A stretch of DNA of 64,000 nucleotides from Candidatus Geothrix odensensis. Its GTDB lineage: Bacteria > Acidobacteriota > Holophagae > Holophagales > Holophagaceae. The translations under genes were made by a program, and so were the position numbers. The DNA lies in contig JADKCH010000001.1 in assembly GCA_016714685.1 (NCBI GenBank), forward strand, positions 248,001 through 312,000, read 5' to 3'. Shown here piece by piece: positions 1 to 9,003 of this stretch. The notes beneath the pieces were generated by a model, which was not told where the DNA came from, did no database searches, and was given only the letters and a program-made list of their open reading frames with translations. Position 1 is the stretch's first letter. Every line of letters starts with the position of its first letter.

Positions 1-147
1 GACGGAATCGACGCGAAGCAGCTGGACCACCTGGTCGAGGGGCGCGGGGTCGTTCACCGCGCCCAGCAGCTCGGGCCGGGAGGCGCCGAAGTGGCGCACC
101 GCGAGCCGGCCGATGCGGCCCAGGCCGTTGAGCGCGATGCGCCTCAT
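1..147 (-). CDS. Glyceraldehyde-3-phosphate dehydrogenase, N-terminal part (cut by window edge)
   Basis: Only the first 49 codons are in the window. They encode MRRIALNGLGRIGRL, the glycine-rich NAD-binding turn of the GAPDH Rossmann domain, followed by the expected VND at the end of the second strand. The ATG overlaps the stop of the upstream GAPDH-like gene in an ATGA, with AAGGAGGGG ahead of it inside that gene, so the two are translationally coupled. Because the upstream copy has no catalytic cysteine, this copy may be the working glycolytic enzyme, but its active site lies outside the window and cannot be checked. Confidence 0.85.
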   Translation of the reverse strand, partial: MRRIALNGLGRIGRLAVRHFGASRPELLGAVNDPAPLDQVVQLLRVDSV

Positions 148-1154
148 CGGCCCCTCCTTTCCAGCACGAAGAGACAGAGGTCCTTCAGCCGGGCCGCATA
201 GCTCCACTCGTTGTCGTACCACCCGAAGACCTTGACGAGCCGCGGCCCCAGCACCTTGGTGAGGAAGGGGTCGTAGAGGCAGCTGGCGGTGCTCCCCACC
301 AGGTCCGCGCTGACGAGTTCGGCATCCAGCACCTCGAGGTAGGGCGCCAGGGGACCCAACTCCGTGGCCGCGCGGAACGCGGCGTCGATGGCAGCGGGGG
401 TGGCGTCGGCGCGGAGGGTGGCCGTGAGGTCCACGATGCTCACGTCGGGCGTGGGCACCTTCACGGCGAGGCCCTCGAGGCGCCCATCGAGGTGGGGCAT
501 CACCAACCCGAGGCTCGCCGCGGCGCGGGTTCCGGTGGGGATCATGTTCAGGGCGGCGGCCCGGGTGCGGCGCAGGTCCCCGTGGGGCAGGTCGAGGATG
601 CGCTGGTCATTGGTGTAGCTGTGGACGGCGGTCACGAAGCCCTGGTCGAGGCCGAAGGCCTCATCCAGGACCTTGACCAGAGGTGCGAGACAGATCGCGG
701 TGCCGCTGGCGGCGGAGATGATCCGGTCCCGGTCAAGGTCCAGAGTGCCTTCGTTCACGCCCATGATGACGGTCCGGTCCGCATCCGGCGAGGCGTCGCT
801 GATGAGCACATGGCCGACCCCATCCCGCAGATGACTGGCGGCCTCAGAACGCCGGGTGAATGTCCCGGTGCATTCGAGGACCAGCTCAGCGCCGAGCGCT
901 CCGAAAGGCACCGCGTCGGGATCCGGTTCGGCGCACACGCGGATGCGCTGCCCGTCCAGCAGGAGGAAGTCCCCCTCGGAGCCGACCGGGAAGTCGGCCC
1001 GACCATGCACCGTGTCGTACTTCAGCAGGTGGGCCAGGGTGGCGGCGTCCGTGAGGTCGTTCACGGCCACCACGCGCAGGTGGGGGACCTTCACCAGCTG
1101 GCGCAGGGTGAGACGCCCGATGCGTCCCATTCCATTGATGGCCACCTGCTTCAC
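144..1154 (-). CDS. GAPDH-family protein lacking the catalytic cysteine
   Basis: A 336-residue protein, full length for the GAPDH family. It has the NAD-binding motif NGMGRIGR at the start, the HSYTNDQ segment with the conserved histidine, and late motifs such as DLRRTRAAALNMIPT and KVPTPDVSIVDLT. The canonical SNASCTTNC active-site loop reads SAASGTAIC, so the nucleophilic Cys (near residue 151) is Gly while the second Cys is kept. The normal phosphorylating reaction needs that thiol, so catalysis is doubtful. The GTG start at 1154 was chosen because the protein begins VKQVAINGMG and GGGGGA precedes it; a longer reading adds 30 unlike residues. It is coupled to a second GAPDH gene downstream. 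Confidence 0.85.
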   Translation of the reverse strand: MKQVAINGMGRIGRLTLRQLVKVPHLRVVAVNDLTDAATLAHLLKYDTVHGRADFPVGSEGDFLLLDGQRIRVCAEPDPDAVPFGALGAELVLECTGTFTRRSEAASHLRDGVGHVLISDASPDADRTVIMGVNEGTLDLDRDRIISAASGTAICLAPLVKVLDEAFGLDQGFVTAVHSYTNDQRILDLPHGDLRRTRAAALNMIPTGTRAAASLGLVMPHLDGRLEGLAVKVPTPDVSIVDLTATLRADATPAAIDAAFRAATELGPLAPYLEVLDAELVSADLVGSTASCLYDPFLTKVLGPRLVKVFGWYDNEWSYAARLKDLCLFVLERRGR

Positions 1155-1204
1155 GATTCCCCCGGAATCCTTTGTTGTAGCGGCCCCGGTCCACCCTGTC
1201 GAAA

Positions 1205-1232
1205 GAAAAGCCCGGCGCGGGGCCGGGCCTTT
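1205..1232 (-). terminator. Rho-independent terminator after the Fis-like gene
   Basis: On the minus strand GCCCGGC and GCCGGGC arms form a GC-rich hairpin followed by TTTTCTTT. It lies just past the stop of the Fis-like gene and before the GAPDH-like gene, separating the two transcripts. Confidence 0.65.
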
Positions 1233-1251
1233 ACACAAGGACAAGGCGAAA

Positions 1252-1476
1252 TCAGCTGGCCAGGCTCACGCGGCGCAGCCGGCTGGGCGGTGCCTCGAGC
1301 TTCTTGGCCAGGGTGTTCCGGTGGATGCCCAGCTCGCGGGCCGCGGCGCTGTGGTTGCCCTCGTGGGCGGCCAGCACCTCCTCCAGGTAGACCCGCTCGA
1401 ACTCGCGCCGGGCCAGCTCCAGTGGAATGCCGCCACGCACCATTTCGGCTACGAGCATTCGCAGCTTGTCTCGCAT
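1252..1476 (-). CDS. Small Fis-type helix-turn-helix protein
   Basis: A 74-residue protein made almost entirely of a Fis-type DNA-binding domain. An N-terminal helical stretch (residues 1-35) leads into EVLAAHEGNHSAAARELGIH, the HTH_8 signature also found at the C-terminus of NtrC-family activators. There is no AAA+ or receiver domain, so it is a standalone nucleoid-type or regulatory protein. GGAG precedes the ATG. It is divergent from pyruvate kinase, with about 140 bp between them, so it could act on that promoter; this is inference only. Confidence 0.8.
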   Translation of the reverse strand: MRDKLRMLVAEMVRGGIPLELARREFERVYLEEVLAAHEGNHSAAARELGIHRNTLAKKLEAPPSRLRRVSLAS

Positions 1477-1617
1477 TCCGTCTTCTCCAACAACCGTATC
1501 GGGAGAACGAAGGTATCACCGCGATGACGCAAGGGAAAGAGCCTGTGCTAACTTTGTAACGCGGGCCCAGCATGTGGAAAAGTGTGTGGAATGCCTGTGC
1601 AAGCAACGGGGGATGAT

Positions 1618-3039
1618 GTGCGCAAGACCAAACTCGTGATGACCTTGGGGCCTGCCCTCATGCAGGGCGATCGGCTGCGGGAAGCTCTGAAAGAGGCGGA
1701 TGCGGTCCGCCTGAATGCCAGCCATGGCGACCCGGAATCCCGCTCCGAGGCGCTGGAGAAGGTGCGCTCCATCGCCCTGGAGCTTGGGCGCTCGATCCCG
1801 GTGTTCCTCGACCTGCAGGGGCCCAAGTGGCGCATCGGCCTGCTGGAGGCGCCGGTGGACCTCGCCGAGGGCAGCGAAGGCGTCTTCTACGCGCCGGGCA
1901 CGCCGGTTCCCGCAGGCTTCGCCTGGGCGGCGCCCCTGCCGCACCCCGAACTCTTCGAAGGCGCGGAACCCGGCCAGCACTGGCTGCTGGATGACGGGGC
2001 CATCACCGTGAAGATCCTTGCCAAGGGCACCGACCTGCTGAAGGCCGAGGTGGTCATCGGCGGGCCGCTGAAGGCCCGGAAGGGCGTGCACCCCATCGGC
2101 ATGGACATCGCGATGGATCCCCTCACCGAGAAGGACCACGTCGACATCAGGTGGGGCGTGGAGCACCAGGTGGACCTCTTCGCCCAGAGCTTCGTGCGCC
2201 GGGCCTCCGACGTGCAGCAGCTGCAGGCCATCATCCACCACCTGGGCGGCACCCAGCCCATCATCGCCAAGATCGAGCACCCGACGGCCCTGGCCCACCT
2301 GGGCGAGATCCTCGACGTCAGCTGGGGTGTCATGGTGGCCCGGGGCGACCTGGGCGTGGAACTGGGCGTCGAGCGCGTTCCCGGCCTGCAGAAGCAGATC
2401 ATCAAGGCCGCCCGCAAGGCCCTGAAGCCGGTCATCACCGCCACCCAGATGCTGGAGAGCATGATCGAGCACGCCCAGCCCACCCGGGCCGAGGCCAGCG
2501 ACGTGGCCAACGCCATCTGGGACGGCACCGATGCCGTGATGCTGAGCGCCGAGAGCGCCTCGGGCGCCCATCCCGTGGAGGCCGTCCAGTGGCTGGCCCG
2601 CATCGCCGCCGAGGCCGACGCCAATGTGAAGCAGCGCGCCACCACCCTGCCGGAGGATCTGGCCGAGAAGGTGCTGGCCCGCACGGACATTTCCGTGGCC
2701 TTCGCCGCCTGCCGCACCGCGGAGGAGATCAATGCCCGCTGGATCGTGGCCTTCACCGAGGGCGGCGGCACGGCCCGCATGGTGAGCCGCCTGGCGGGCC
2801 GCACGCCCGTCCTGGGCGCCACCGTGGACGAGCTGACGGCCCGCCGCATGGGCATCCTGCGCGGCGTGACCGCGCTCATCATCCCCCGCGTGGCCAGCAC
2901 GGACGAGATGGTGGAGGCGGTCCGCGAACTCCTCATCGCCAAGCACGACGTGGGCAGCTTCGATCGCGTGGTGATGACCATGGGCCTGCCCCTGTGGAAA
3001 TCCGGCACCACCAACACCATGAAAGTGATGACCTTTTAG
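1618..3039 (+). CDS. pyk: Pyruvate kinase
   Basis: Converts phosphoenolpyruvate and ADP to pyruvate and ATP, the last step of glycolysis. The protein starts RKTKLVMTLGPAL and carries VFLDLQGPKWRIG, the IIAKIEHPTAL catalytic-lysine segment, MVARGDLGVELG and ITATQMLESMI with the following PTRAEASDVANA, all landmark pyruvate kinase motifs. The B domain is shorter than in enterobacterial enzymes. The GTG at 1618 is preferred because it gives the family N-terminus and follows GGGGGA; an ATG at 1591 is possible. A DinB-family gene follows 9 bp downstream, probably in the same transcript. Confidence 0.95.
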   Translation: MRKTKLVMTLGPALMQGDRLREALKEADAVRLNASHGDPESRSEALEKVRSIALELGRSIPVFLDLQGPKWRIGLLEAPVDLAEGSEGVFYAPGTPVPAGFAWAAPLPHPELFEGAEPGQHWLLDDGAITVKILAKGTDLLKAEVVIGGPLKARKGVHPIGMDIAMDPLTEKDHVDIRWGVEHQVDLFAQSFVRRASDVQQLQAIIHHLGGTQPIIAKIEHPTALAHLGEILDVSWGVMVARGDLGVELGVERVPGLQKQIIKAARKALKPVITATQMLESMIEHAQPTRAEASDVANAIWDGTDAVMLSAESASGAHPVEAVQWLARIAAEADANVKQRATTLPEDLAEKVLARTDISVAFAACRTAEEINARWIVAFTEGGGTARMVSRLAGRTPVLGATVDELTARRMGILRGVTALIIPRVASTDEMVEAVRELLIAKHDVGSFDRVVMTMGLPLWKSGTTNTMKVMTF

Positions 3040-3048
3040 GAGGCGCCC

Positions 3049-3576
3049 ATGGGGCTCCATCGACCTCAGCCCAGCGAGTACGGTGAAGCCTACGCCCACT
3101 ACCTGGGTGCGACACCGGAGGGTGACCTCCTGGCCGTGCTCCAGGCCCAGGCCGCAGAGGTGGCGGCGCTGTTCGGCGCCCTGGCCGAGGCCCAGGGCGC
3201 CTATCGCTACGCGCCCGGCAAGTGGAGCCTCAAGGACCTCCTCCAGCACCTCAGCGACGCGGAGCGCATCTTCGCGTACCGCATCCTGCGCCTGGGCCGG
3301 GGGGATGCCACGCCCCTGCCGGGCTTCGAGGAGGACGACTACGCCGCATCGGCCAAGGCCGATGCCCACGACCTGGCCGCCCTGCTGGCGGACTTCCTCG
3401 CCGCCCGGGAGGCCACCCTCGCCCTCTGCCGGAGCCTGCCGGAGGCGGCCTGGGACTTCAAGGGCACCACCAGCGCCAAGCAGATCACGACACGCTGCAT
3501 CCCCTACATCATCCATGGCCACGCGGCGCACCACCTGGCCGTGATCCGGGAGCGCTACCTGCCGGGATTGAAATAA
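3049..3576 (+). CDS. DinB family protein
   Basis: A 175-residue four-helix DinB/YfiT-type protein. Histidines at KDLLQHLSDAERIF and in the C-terminal HGHAAHHLAVIRERY match the metal-binding triad of the superfamily. Family members are metal-dependent hydrolases or thiol-dependent transferases, and the substrate cannot be told from sequence. A strong GGAGG precedes the ATG, 9 bp after pyk. Its 3' end overlaps the convergent gene at 3555 by 22 bp. Confidence 0.85.
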   Translation: MGLHRPQPSEYGEAYAHYLGATPEGDLLAVLQAQAAEVAALFGALAEAQGAYRYAPGKWSLKDLLQHLSDAERIFAYRILRLGRGDATPLPGFEEDDYAASAKADAHDLAALLADFLAAREATLALCRSLPEAAWDFKGTTSAKQITTRCIPYIIHGHAAHHLAVIRERYLPGLK

Positions 3577-3851
3577 TCCTTCCAGTCCTCGAAGGCCGCC
3601 ATCAGCTTGTCCAGCTGGGCCGTTTCCGTGGTGCGGAAGCGGCTCACCAGCTTCCAGCCCTGGGCCACCTTCTGGTAGCGGTGCAGCCAGAGGAAGGGGC
3701 CCTCCCAGTCGCCCTCGGGATCGGTCTTCGTCTTCACCAGGAAGGCCACCGTGGTCCAGGGCCCCCGGGCCAGGAAGCGCCGCCCTAGCTCCTGGATGCC
3801 CGACTCTTCGTCGGAATCCAGCACCAGATCATCGAGGTCGGGCACGATCAT
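3555..3851 (-). CDS. Hypothetical 98-residue protein
   Basis: A short, acidic, soluble-looking protein rich in Trp and Asp that I do not recognise. It starts MIVPDLDDLVLDSDEESG and ends in FEDWKDYFNPGR. No signal peptide, membrane segment or metal motif is visible. The reading frame has the same GC-rich third positions as its neighbours and overlaps the DinB gene tail-to-tail by 22 bp, so it is probably real. Confidence 0.6.
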   Translation of the reverse strand: MIVPDLDDLVLDSDEESGIQELGRRFLARGPWTTVAFLVKTKTDPEGDWEGPFLWLHRYQKVAQGWKLVSRFRTTETAQLDKLMAAFEDWKDYFNPGR

Positions 3852-3898
3852 GGGAACACCTCGGGCAGTCCCCTCATCCTAAGCTCCGGAGGCAGGTC

Positions 3899-4063
3899 AT
3901 GGAAAAGCTGATGGGCCTCGTCGGCGCCACCGTGGGCAGTTTGGCGGGCTGGTACCTCGGCGCCCTGGTGGGCTTCACCACCGGGGTGGTGCTGAGCATG
4001 GTGGGAACGGGCTTCGGGCTCTGGGCCGGGCGCTGGATGACTCGTCGGTGGCTGGAGGGATGA
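3899..4063 (+). CDS. Small glycine-rich membrane protein (54 aa)
   Basis: The reading frame begins MEKLMGLVGATVGS after a good GGAGG spaced 6 bases from the ATG. The middle is a hydrophobic glycine-rich stretch, likely one or two membrane helices with a GxxxG-like pattern, and the end is basic (RRWLEG). Family unknown. It sits between the convergent 3555-3851 gene and cinA. Ribosome-binding site, composition and topology support it as a real small gene. Confidence 0.6.
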   Translation: MEKLMGLVGATVGSLAGWYLGALVGFTTGVVLSMVGTGFGLWAGRWMTRRWLEG

Positions 4064-4105
4064 TCCGGTTGGTGCTTCCGCCAAGTCCATGGTTCCATTC
4101 CATCC

Positions 4106-5332
4106 ATGCGCATCGAATGCATCGCCATCGGCACGGAGCTGCTCACCACGCGGCGCCTGGACACCAACTCGGTCTGGCTGGGCGAGCGGCTGGCGGATCT
4201 GGGCCTGGCCTTCCACCGCAAGACCGCCGTGGGGGACAGCCGCGAGGACCTGGCCGGGCTGTTCCGCGAGGCGCTGACGCGCTCGGACCTCATCCTCACC
4301 ACGGGTGGCCTCGGTCCCACCTTCGATGACTTCACCAAGGAACTGTTCGCGGAGATCCTTGGGGCGGACCTGGTGGAAGACGCCGCCAGCCGGGCGGACA
4401 TGCTTGCCTTCTACGCCGCCCGCAACCGGGTGCCGCCCCAGGTGAACTTCAAGCAGGCCCTCATCCCCATCGGCGCGGAGCCGCTGCGGAATCAGGTGGG
4501 CACGGCCCCCGGCGTGTGGTGGCAGGACCCTCCGGGCCACCCCGGCGTGCGGATCGTCATGCTGCCGGGCGTGCCCCGCGAAATGAAGGCGATGTGGGAG
4601 GAGCGGGTCGAGCCGCGGCTGCGGCCCCTGGCGGGCCAGCCAGTGCATACGCTGCGCATGGTCGTGTGCGGCGTGCCCGAGAGCAACCTGGACGAGCGCA
4701 CGCGGGAGGCCCGCGAGCGGCACGGCCACCTCGACTGGACCATCCTCGCCAACCTGACCCAGGTGGAGCTGCTGGCCCGGGGGCCCGAGCCCCTGGCGCT
4801 GGAGGCGGCCCGCCTCGCTTTCGAGCCGGTGCTCGGCGAAGACTTGGCCTGCGTGGGAAACGGGAACCTGGAGGACGCCATCCTGGACCAGCTCAGGGCC
4901 CGAGGCGAGACCCTGGCGGTGGCCGAGAGCATGAGCGGGGGCCTGCTGGCCTCGCGCCTGACGGCCATCCCCGGGGCCAGCGCGGCCTTCCTGGGGGGCG
5001 CGACGGCCTACACCGTGGCGGCCAAGGCCGCCCTCCTGGGCCTGGATCCGGCCTGGCTCGCTCAGGTGGGCACGGTCTCCGAGGCCTGCGCCGTGGCCAT
5101 GGCCGAGGCGGCCCGGCAGCGTCTGGGCGCCACCTGGGCCCTGGCCATCGCTGGCAATGCGGGGCCGGGCGCCGAGGGCGGGGCTCCCGTCGGGACGGTC
5201 TTCATCGCCCTGGCCGGCCCGGCCGGAACGCAGGTGCGCGCGCCGAAGATGGCGGGGGACCGGGCGGAGATCCAGCTGCGCAGCACCGCCCAGGCGCTGG
5301 ATCTGCTGCGGCGGTCCCTGCGGAACGGCTGA
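4106..5332 (+). CDS. cinA: CinA family protein, likely nicotinamide-nucleotide amidase
   Basis: A two-domain CinA of 408 residues. The N-terminal MoaB/MoCF-like domain has IAIGTELLTTRRLDTNS and LTTGGLGPTFDD. The C-terminal CinA domain (about residues 250-408) has AVAESMSGGLLASRL and a late AIAGNAGPGAEGGAPVGTV. The family deamidates NMN to nicotinate mononucleotide and hydrolyses ADP-ribose, feeding NAD recycling. In the usual TG.AGPGG segment the Thr position reads Asn here, which may affect the amidase. It is 12 bp upstream of plsY. Confidence 0.9.
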   Translation: MRIECIAIGTELLTTRRLDTNSVWLGERLADLGLAFHRKTAVGDSREDLAGLFREALTRSDLILTTGGLGPTFDDFTKELFAEILGADLVEDAASRADMLAFYAARNRVPPQVNFKQALIPIGAEPLRNQVGTAPGVWWQDPPGHPGVRIVMLPGVPREMKAMWEERVEPRLRPLAGQPVHTLRMVVCGVPESNLDERTREARERHGHLDWTILANLTQVELLARGPEPLALEAARLAFEPVLGEDLACVGNGNLEDAILDQLRARGETLAVAESMSGGLLASRLTAIPGASAAFLGGATAYTVAAKAALLGLDPAWLAQVGTVSEACAVAMAEAARQRLGATWALAIAGNAGPGAEGGAPVGTVFIALAGPAGTQVRAPKMAGDRAEIQLRSTAQALDLLRRSLRNG

Positions 5333-5344
5333 TACACTGGCTCC

Positions 5345-5963
<619 letters not shown>

Positions 5964-5971
<8 letters not shown>

Positions 5972-6962
5972 GGCTGACATCGGCGTCTTCGGCTCCGGCG
6001 CCTGGGGCACGGCCCTGGCCATGACCTGGGCCCGGAAGGGCGCGCAGGTGGCGCTCTGGGGACCCTTCGAGGAGGAGATGGCCCAGATGGCCGCCACGCG
6101 GCGGCACCTGCGGCTCAAGGACGTCGAGTTCCCTGCAGGCCTGCAGACCTCGGACGACCCCACTGACGCTTTCGAGGCTCCCCTCTGGATCTCGGCCATG
6201 CCCACCCAGGTGACGCCCGAGGCCTGGCGGGGCCTGCTTCCCCGCACCTCGCAACGCCCCGAGCTGGTGGTCCACGTGAGCAAGGGCATCCTGCAGAGCA
6301 CCCACCAGACCCTGTCCCAGGCCCTTGCGGGTGTCTTCGACGTGCCGGTCGGCGCCCTCTCCGGGCCCTCCTTCGCGGATGAAGTGTCCCTGGGCGTGCC
6401 CACGGCCATCGTGCTGGCCCTGCCGCCCACGGTCTCGGAGGAGCGCGCCAAGGCTCTGCAGGCTCAGCTGGCCTCGGAGAAGCTGCGCATCTACCTCAGC
6501 CGGGATGTGCTCGGCACCGAGCTCTGCGGCGCCCTGAAGAATGTCCTCGCCATCGCCGCGGGTCTGGTGGATGGCCTTGGTCTGGGCTACAACGCCCGGG
6601 CCGCGCTCATCACCCGGGGCCTGGCCGAGATGTCCCGCCTGGTGGAGGTGCTGGGCGGCCAGCCCGCCACCGTGATGGGCCTCGCGGGCATGGGCGACCT
6701 GCTGCTCACGGCCACGGGGCCCCAGAGCCGCAACCGCACCTTCGGCGAAAAGGTGGGGAAGGGCCAGAGCGTCGAGGCGGCCCGGAACGCCCTGGGCGGT
6801 CAGGTCATCGAGGGCATGTTCACCTGCGAAGCGGCCCTGGACCTGGGCCGGGAGCACGGCCTCGACCTGCCCATCGCTGCCGAGGTGTTGCGGCTCCTGA
6901 ACGGCGAACGGCCCGAAGAGGCCGTGCGGCGGCTGATGACGCGATCCCTGAAGTCGGAATAA
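5964..6962 (+). CDS. gpsA: NAD(P)-dependent glycerol-3-phosphate dehydrogenase
   Basis: Reduces dihydroxyacetone phosphate to sn-glycerol-3-phosphate for phospholipid synthesis. It has the N-terminal Rossmann motif GVFGSGAWGTALA, the substrate motif SGPSFADEV, the catalytic-lysine segment ELCGALKNVLAIAAG and LAGMGDLLLTATGPQSRNR. The 332-residue length is normal. Its ribosome-binding site lies inside the plsY coding region, consistent with translational coupling. Confidence 0.96.
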
Positions 6963-6975
6963 CCCGGAGGCTGCC

Positions 6976-8040
6976 ATGGCCGAAGCGTTCCGTTTCCGAA
7001 TCCGTGAGCACGGCCCGGCAGGCTCCCCGGTGCGTGAGCCCTTCATGCCCGCCGCTCCCCGGCCCGGCTGGGTTCGGATCGAGTTGAAGGCCATGGCCCT
7101 CAACCGCCTGGACCTCTGGACCACCGAAGGCATTCCCGGCTTCCCGCTGCCCCTGCCGCTCACGCCGGGCTGCGACGGCGCTGGGGTAGTGGAGGCCATC
7201 GGCGAAGGCACCACCCTCCCTCCGGGCCTGGAACTGGGCGGCAGCGCCATGATCGCGCCGGGCCTCAGCTGTGGCGTGTGCCCGGCCTGTCTGCGTGGCG
7301 ACGACATGCTTTGCGGAAGCTACGGCATCCTGGGCCATGCCTGCGATGGCACGGCGGCCACCCACGTGCTGGTGCCCGCCGCGAACCTGCTGCCCATCCC
7401 CGGCAACTGGAGCTTCGAGCAGGCCGCGGCCTTCCCGCTGGTCTTCCTCACGGCCTGGGAGATGCTCGTCCACAAGGGCCACCTGCGCCCCGGCGAGACC
7501 GTGCTGGTCTGGGGCGGCGGGAGCGGCGTGGGCAGCGCTGCCATCCAACTGGTGAGGGCCCTGGGCGGCAGCGCCATTGCCGTGGTGGGCAGCGAGGCCA
7601 AGGCCATGCAGTGCTGGGATCTCGGCGCCGAGCACGTGATCGTGCGCGGCGACCTGAAGGCCCTGGCGGGCAAAGTGCGGGAGCTCACGGGCAAGCGGGG
7701 CGTGGATGTGGTCTTCGAGCACACGGGGGCCGCCACCTGGACCACCAGCCTTGCGGTCTGCGCCCGCGGGGGCCGCATCGTCACCTGCGGCGCCACCACG
7801 GGCCGGGAGGCGCCCTTCGACCTCCGGGCCCTCTTCGCCAAGCAGATCCAGATCCGGGGCTCGTACATGGGCCGCCGGGAGCACCTCTGGACCCTGCTGG
7901 CGCTGCTCCAGAAGCACACCACGAACCCCCCCTTCCGCCCTGTCGTCGACCGCGTCTTCGACCTCGCCGAGTACCCGGAGGCCCAGCGCCACCTGGAGGC
8001 GGGGACCGGCTTCGGCAAGGTCGTCTGCCGGATCGCCTGA
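6976..8040 (+). CDS. Zinc-binding alcohol dehydrogenase / quinone oxidoreductase family protein
   Basis: A 354-residue medium-chain dehydrogenase/reductase. The GroES-like half carries the GCDGAGVVEAIGEG motif and a structural-zinc-like cysteine cluster around CGVCPACLRGDDMLCG. The cofactor half has VLVWGGGSGVGSAAIQL, an AXXGXXG-type NAD(P) site. Substrate unknown. A GGAGG lies ahead of the ATG, 13 bp after gpsA, and its stop overlaps the corA start by one base, so the run from cinA to corA may be one transcript. Confidence 0.88.
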   Translation: MAEAFRFRIREHGPAGSPVREPFMPAAPRPGWVRIELKAMALNRLDLWTTEGIPGFPLPLPLTPGCDGAGVVEAIGEGTTLPPGLELGGSAMIAPGLSCGVCPACLRGDDMLCGSYGILGHACDGTAATHVLVPAANLLPIPGNWSFEQAAAFPLVFLTAWEMLVHKGHLRPGETVLVWGGGSGVGSAAIQLVRALGGSAIAVVGSEAKAMQCWDLGAEHVIVRGDLKALAGKVRELTGKRGVDVVFEHTGAATWTTSLAVCARGGRIVTCGATTGREAPFDLRALFAKQIQIRGSYMGRREHLWTLLALLQKHTTNPPFRPVVDRVFDLAEYPEAQRHLEAGTGFGKVVCRIA

Positions 8041-8942
8041 TGCTGAGAAACCTCCCGCTTCCCGAGGGCTCCTCCTTCACCTGGCTGGACCTGGTGGATC
8101 CCGACGAGGCGGAGATGGCCGAGGTGGCCGGCCGCTACGGTCTGCATCCGGCGGTGGTGCGGGACTTCCTCAACCAGCCCCACCTGCCCAAGTTCGAGCG
8201 GCTGCCGGGCCAGCGGCTGCTGATCCTCAGGGCCTATGACGAGGTGGCCAAGCGGGGCGACACCATCCAGGCCATGACCCGGCGCCTCGTCCTGCTGACG
8301 ATGGAGGGTGTGCTCATCACCGTCCATCGCCGGGAGCAGCCCTTCTTCACGGAGGTCGCCCAGGCGATGACGCCAGGGCCGGCCCTCCGCTCCGAGCAGG
8401 TGGTGCTGGCCCTCTGCGCCGGGGCCGTGAAGTCCTTCGACGAGCCCCTGAAGGAATGCGAGGAGCGCCTCGACCGGATCGAGACCGCCCTGTTCAGCCG
8501 CCAGACTCCCCACATGGGGATCAAGCAGGTCTACGGCCTCAAGCGCCGCTGCGCGGTCATCAAGCGGACCCTCTGGCGCTCCATGGCGGCGCTGGGCGCC
8601 CTGAAGGAGCAGGTGCCCGACGACCAGGGCCTCCTGGCCGATGTGGTGGAAGAGGCGGACCGGCTCCACACCTGGGCCGACGAGCTGCTGGAGAGCGCCA
8701 CCCACCTGATGAACATGGAGATCAACGTGGCCAGCCAGCGCACCAACGAGGTCATGCGGGTGCTCACGGTGTTCAGCGCCTTCTTCCTGCCCCTGACCTT
8801 CATCGCCGGGGTGTACGGCATGAACTTCAAGCGGATGCCCGAGCTGGAGCACCGGTTCGGCTACCCGCTGGTGATCGCCGGCATGGCCCTGACGGCCCTG
8901 GGCATCTGGGTCTGGTTCCGGCGGAAGGGCTGGCTGCGCTAA
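8040..8942 (+). CDS. corA: CorA-type magnesium/divalent cation transporter
   Basis: A 300-residue CorA-family channel. The long cytoplasmic helical domain ends in two membrane helices, and the signature YGMNF follows the first (FFLPLTFIAGVYGMNF). The last segment (GIWVWFRRKGWLR) is positively charged, as expected for the cytoplasmic tail. The ATG overlaps the upstream stop in TGATG. The family imports Mg2+ and sometimes Co2+, Ni2+ or Zn2+; specificity cannot be read here. Confidence 0.92.
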   Translation: MLRNLPLPEGSSFTWLDLVDPDEAEMAEVAGRYGLHPAVVRDFLNQPHLPKFERLPGQRLLILRAYDEVAKRGDTIQAMTRRLVLLTMEGVLITVHRREQPFFTEVAQAMTPGPALRSEQVVLALCAGAVKSFDEPLKECEERLDRIETALFSRQTPHMGIKQVYGLKRRCAVIKRTLWRSMAALGALKEQVPDDQGLLADVVEEADRLHTWADELLESATHLMNMEINVASQRTNEVMRVLTVFSAFFLPLTFIAGVYGMNFKRMPELEHRFGYPLVIAGMALTALGIWVWFRRKGWLR

Positions 8943-9003
8943 TCTCCAGGGGACCTACTTGTTGAATGCAGCTAAACTGGTTCGTTTGCGCAAGGAGTCC
9001 CCA

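Noticed and set aside
1516..3534. 672-residue open frame on the minus strand
   Set aside because: It is antisense to pyk and the DinB gene and is low-complexity with many His, Gly and Ala, typical of GC-rich antisense frames.
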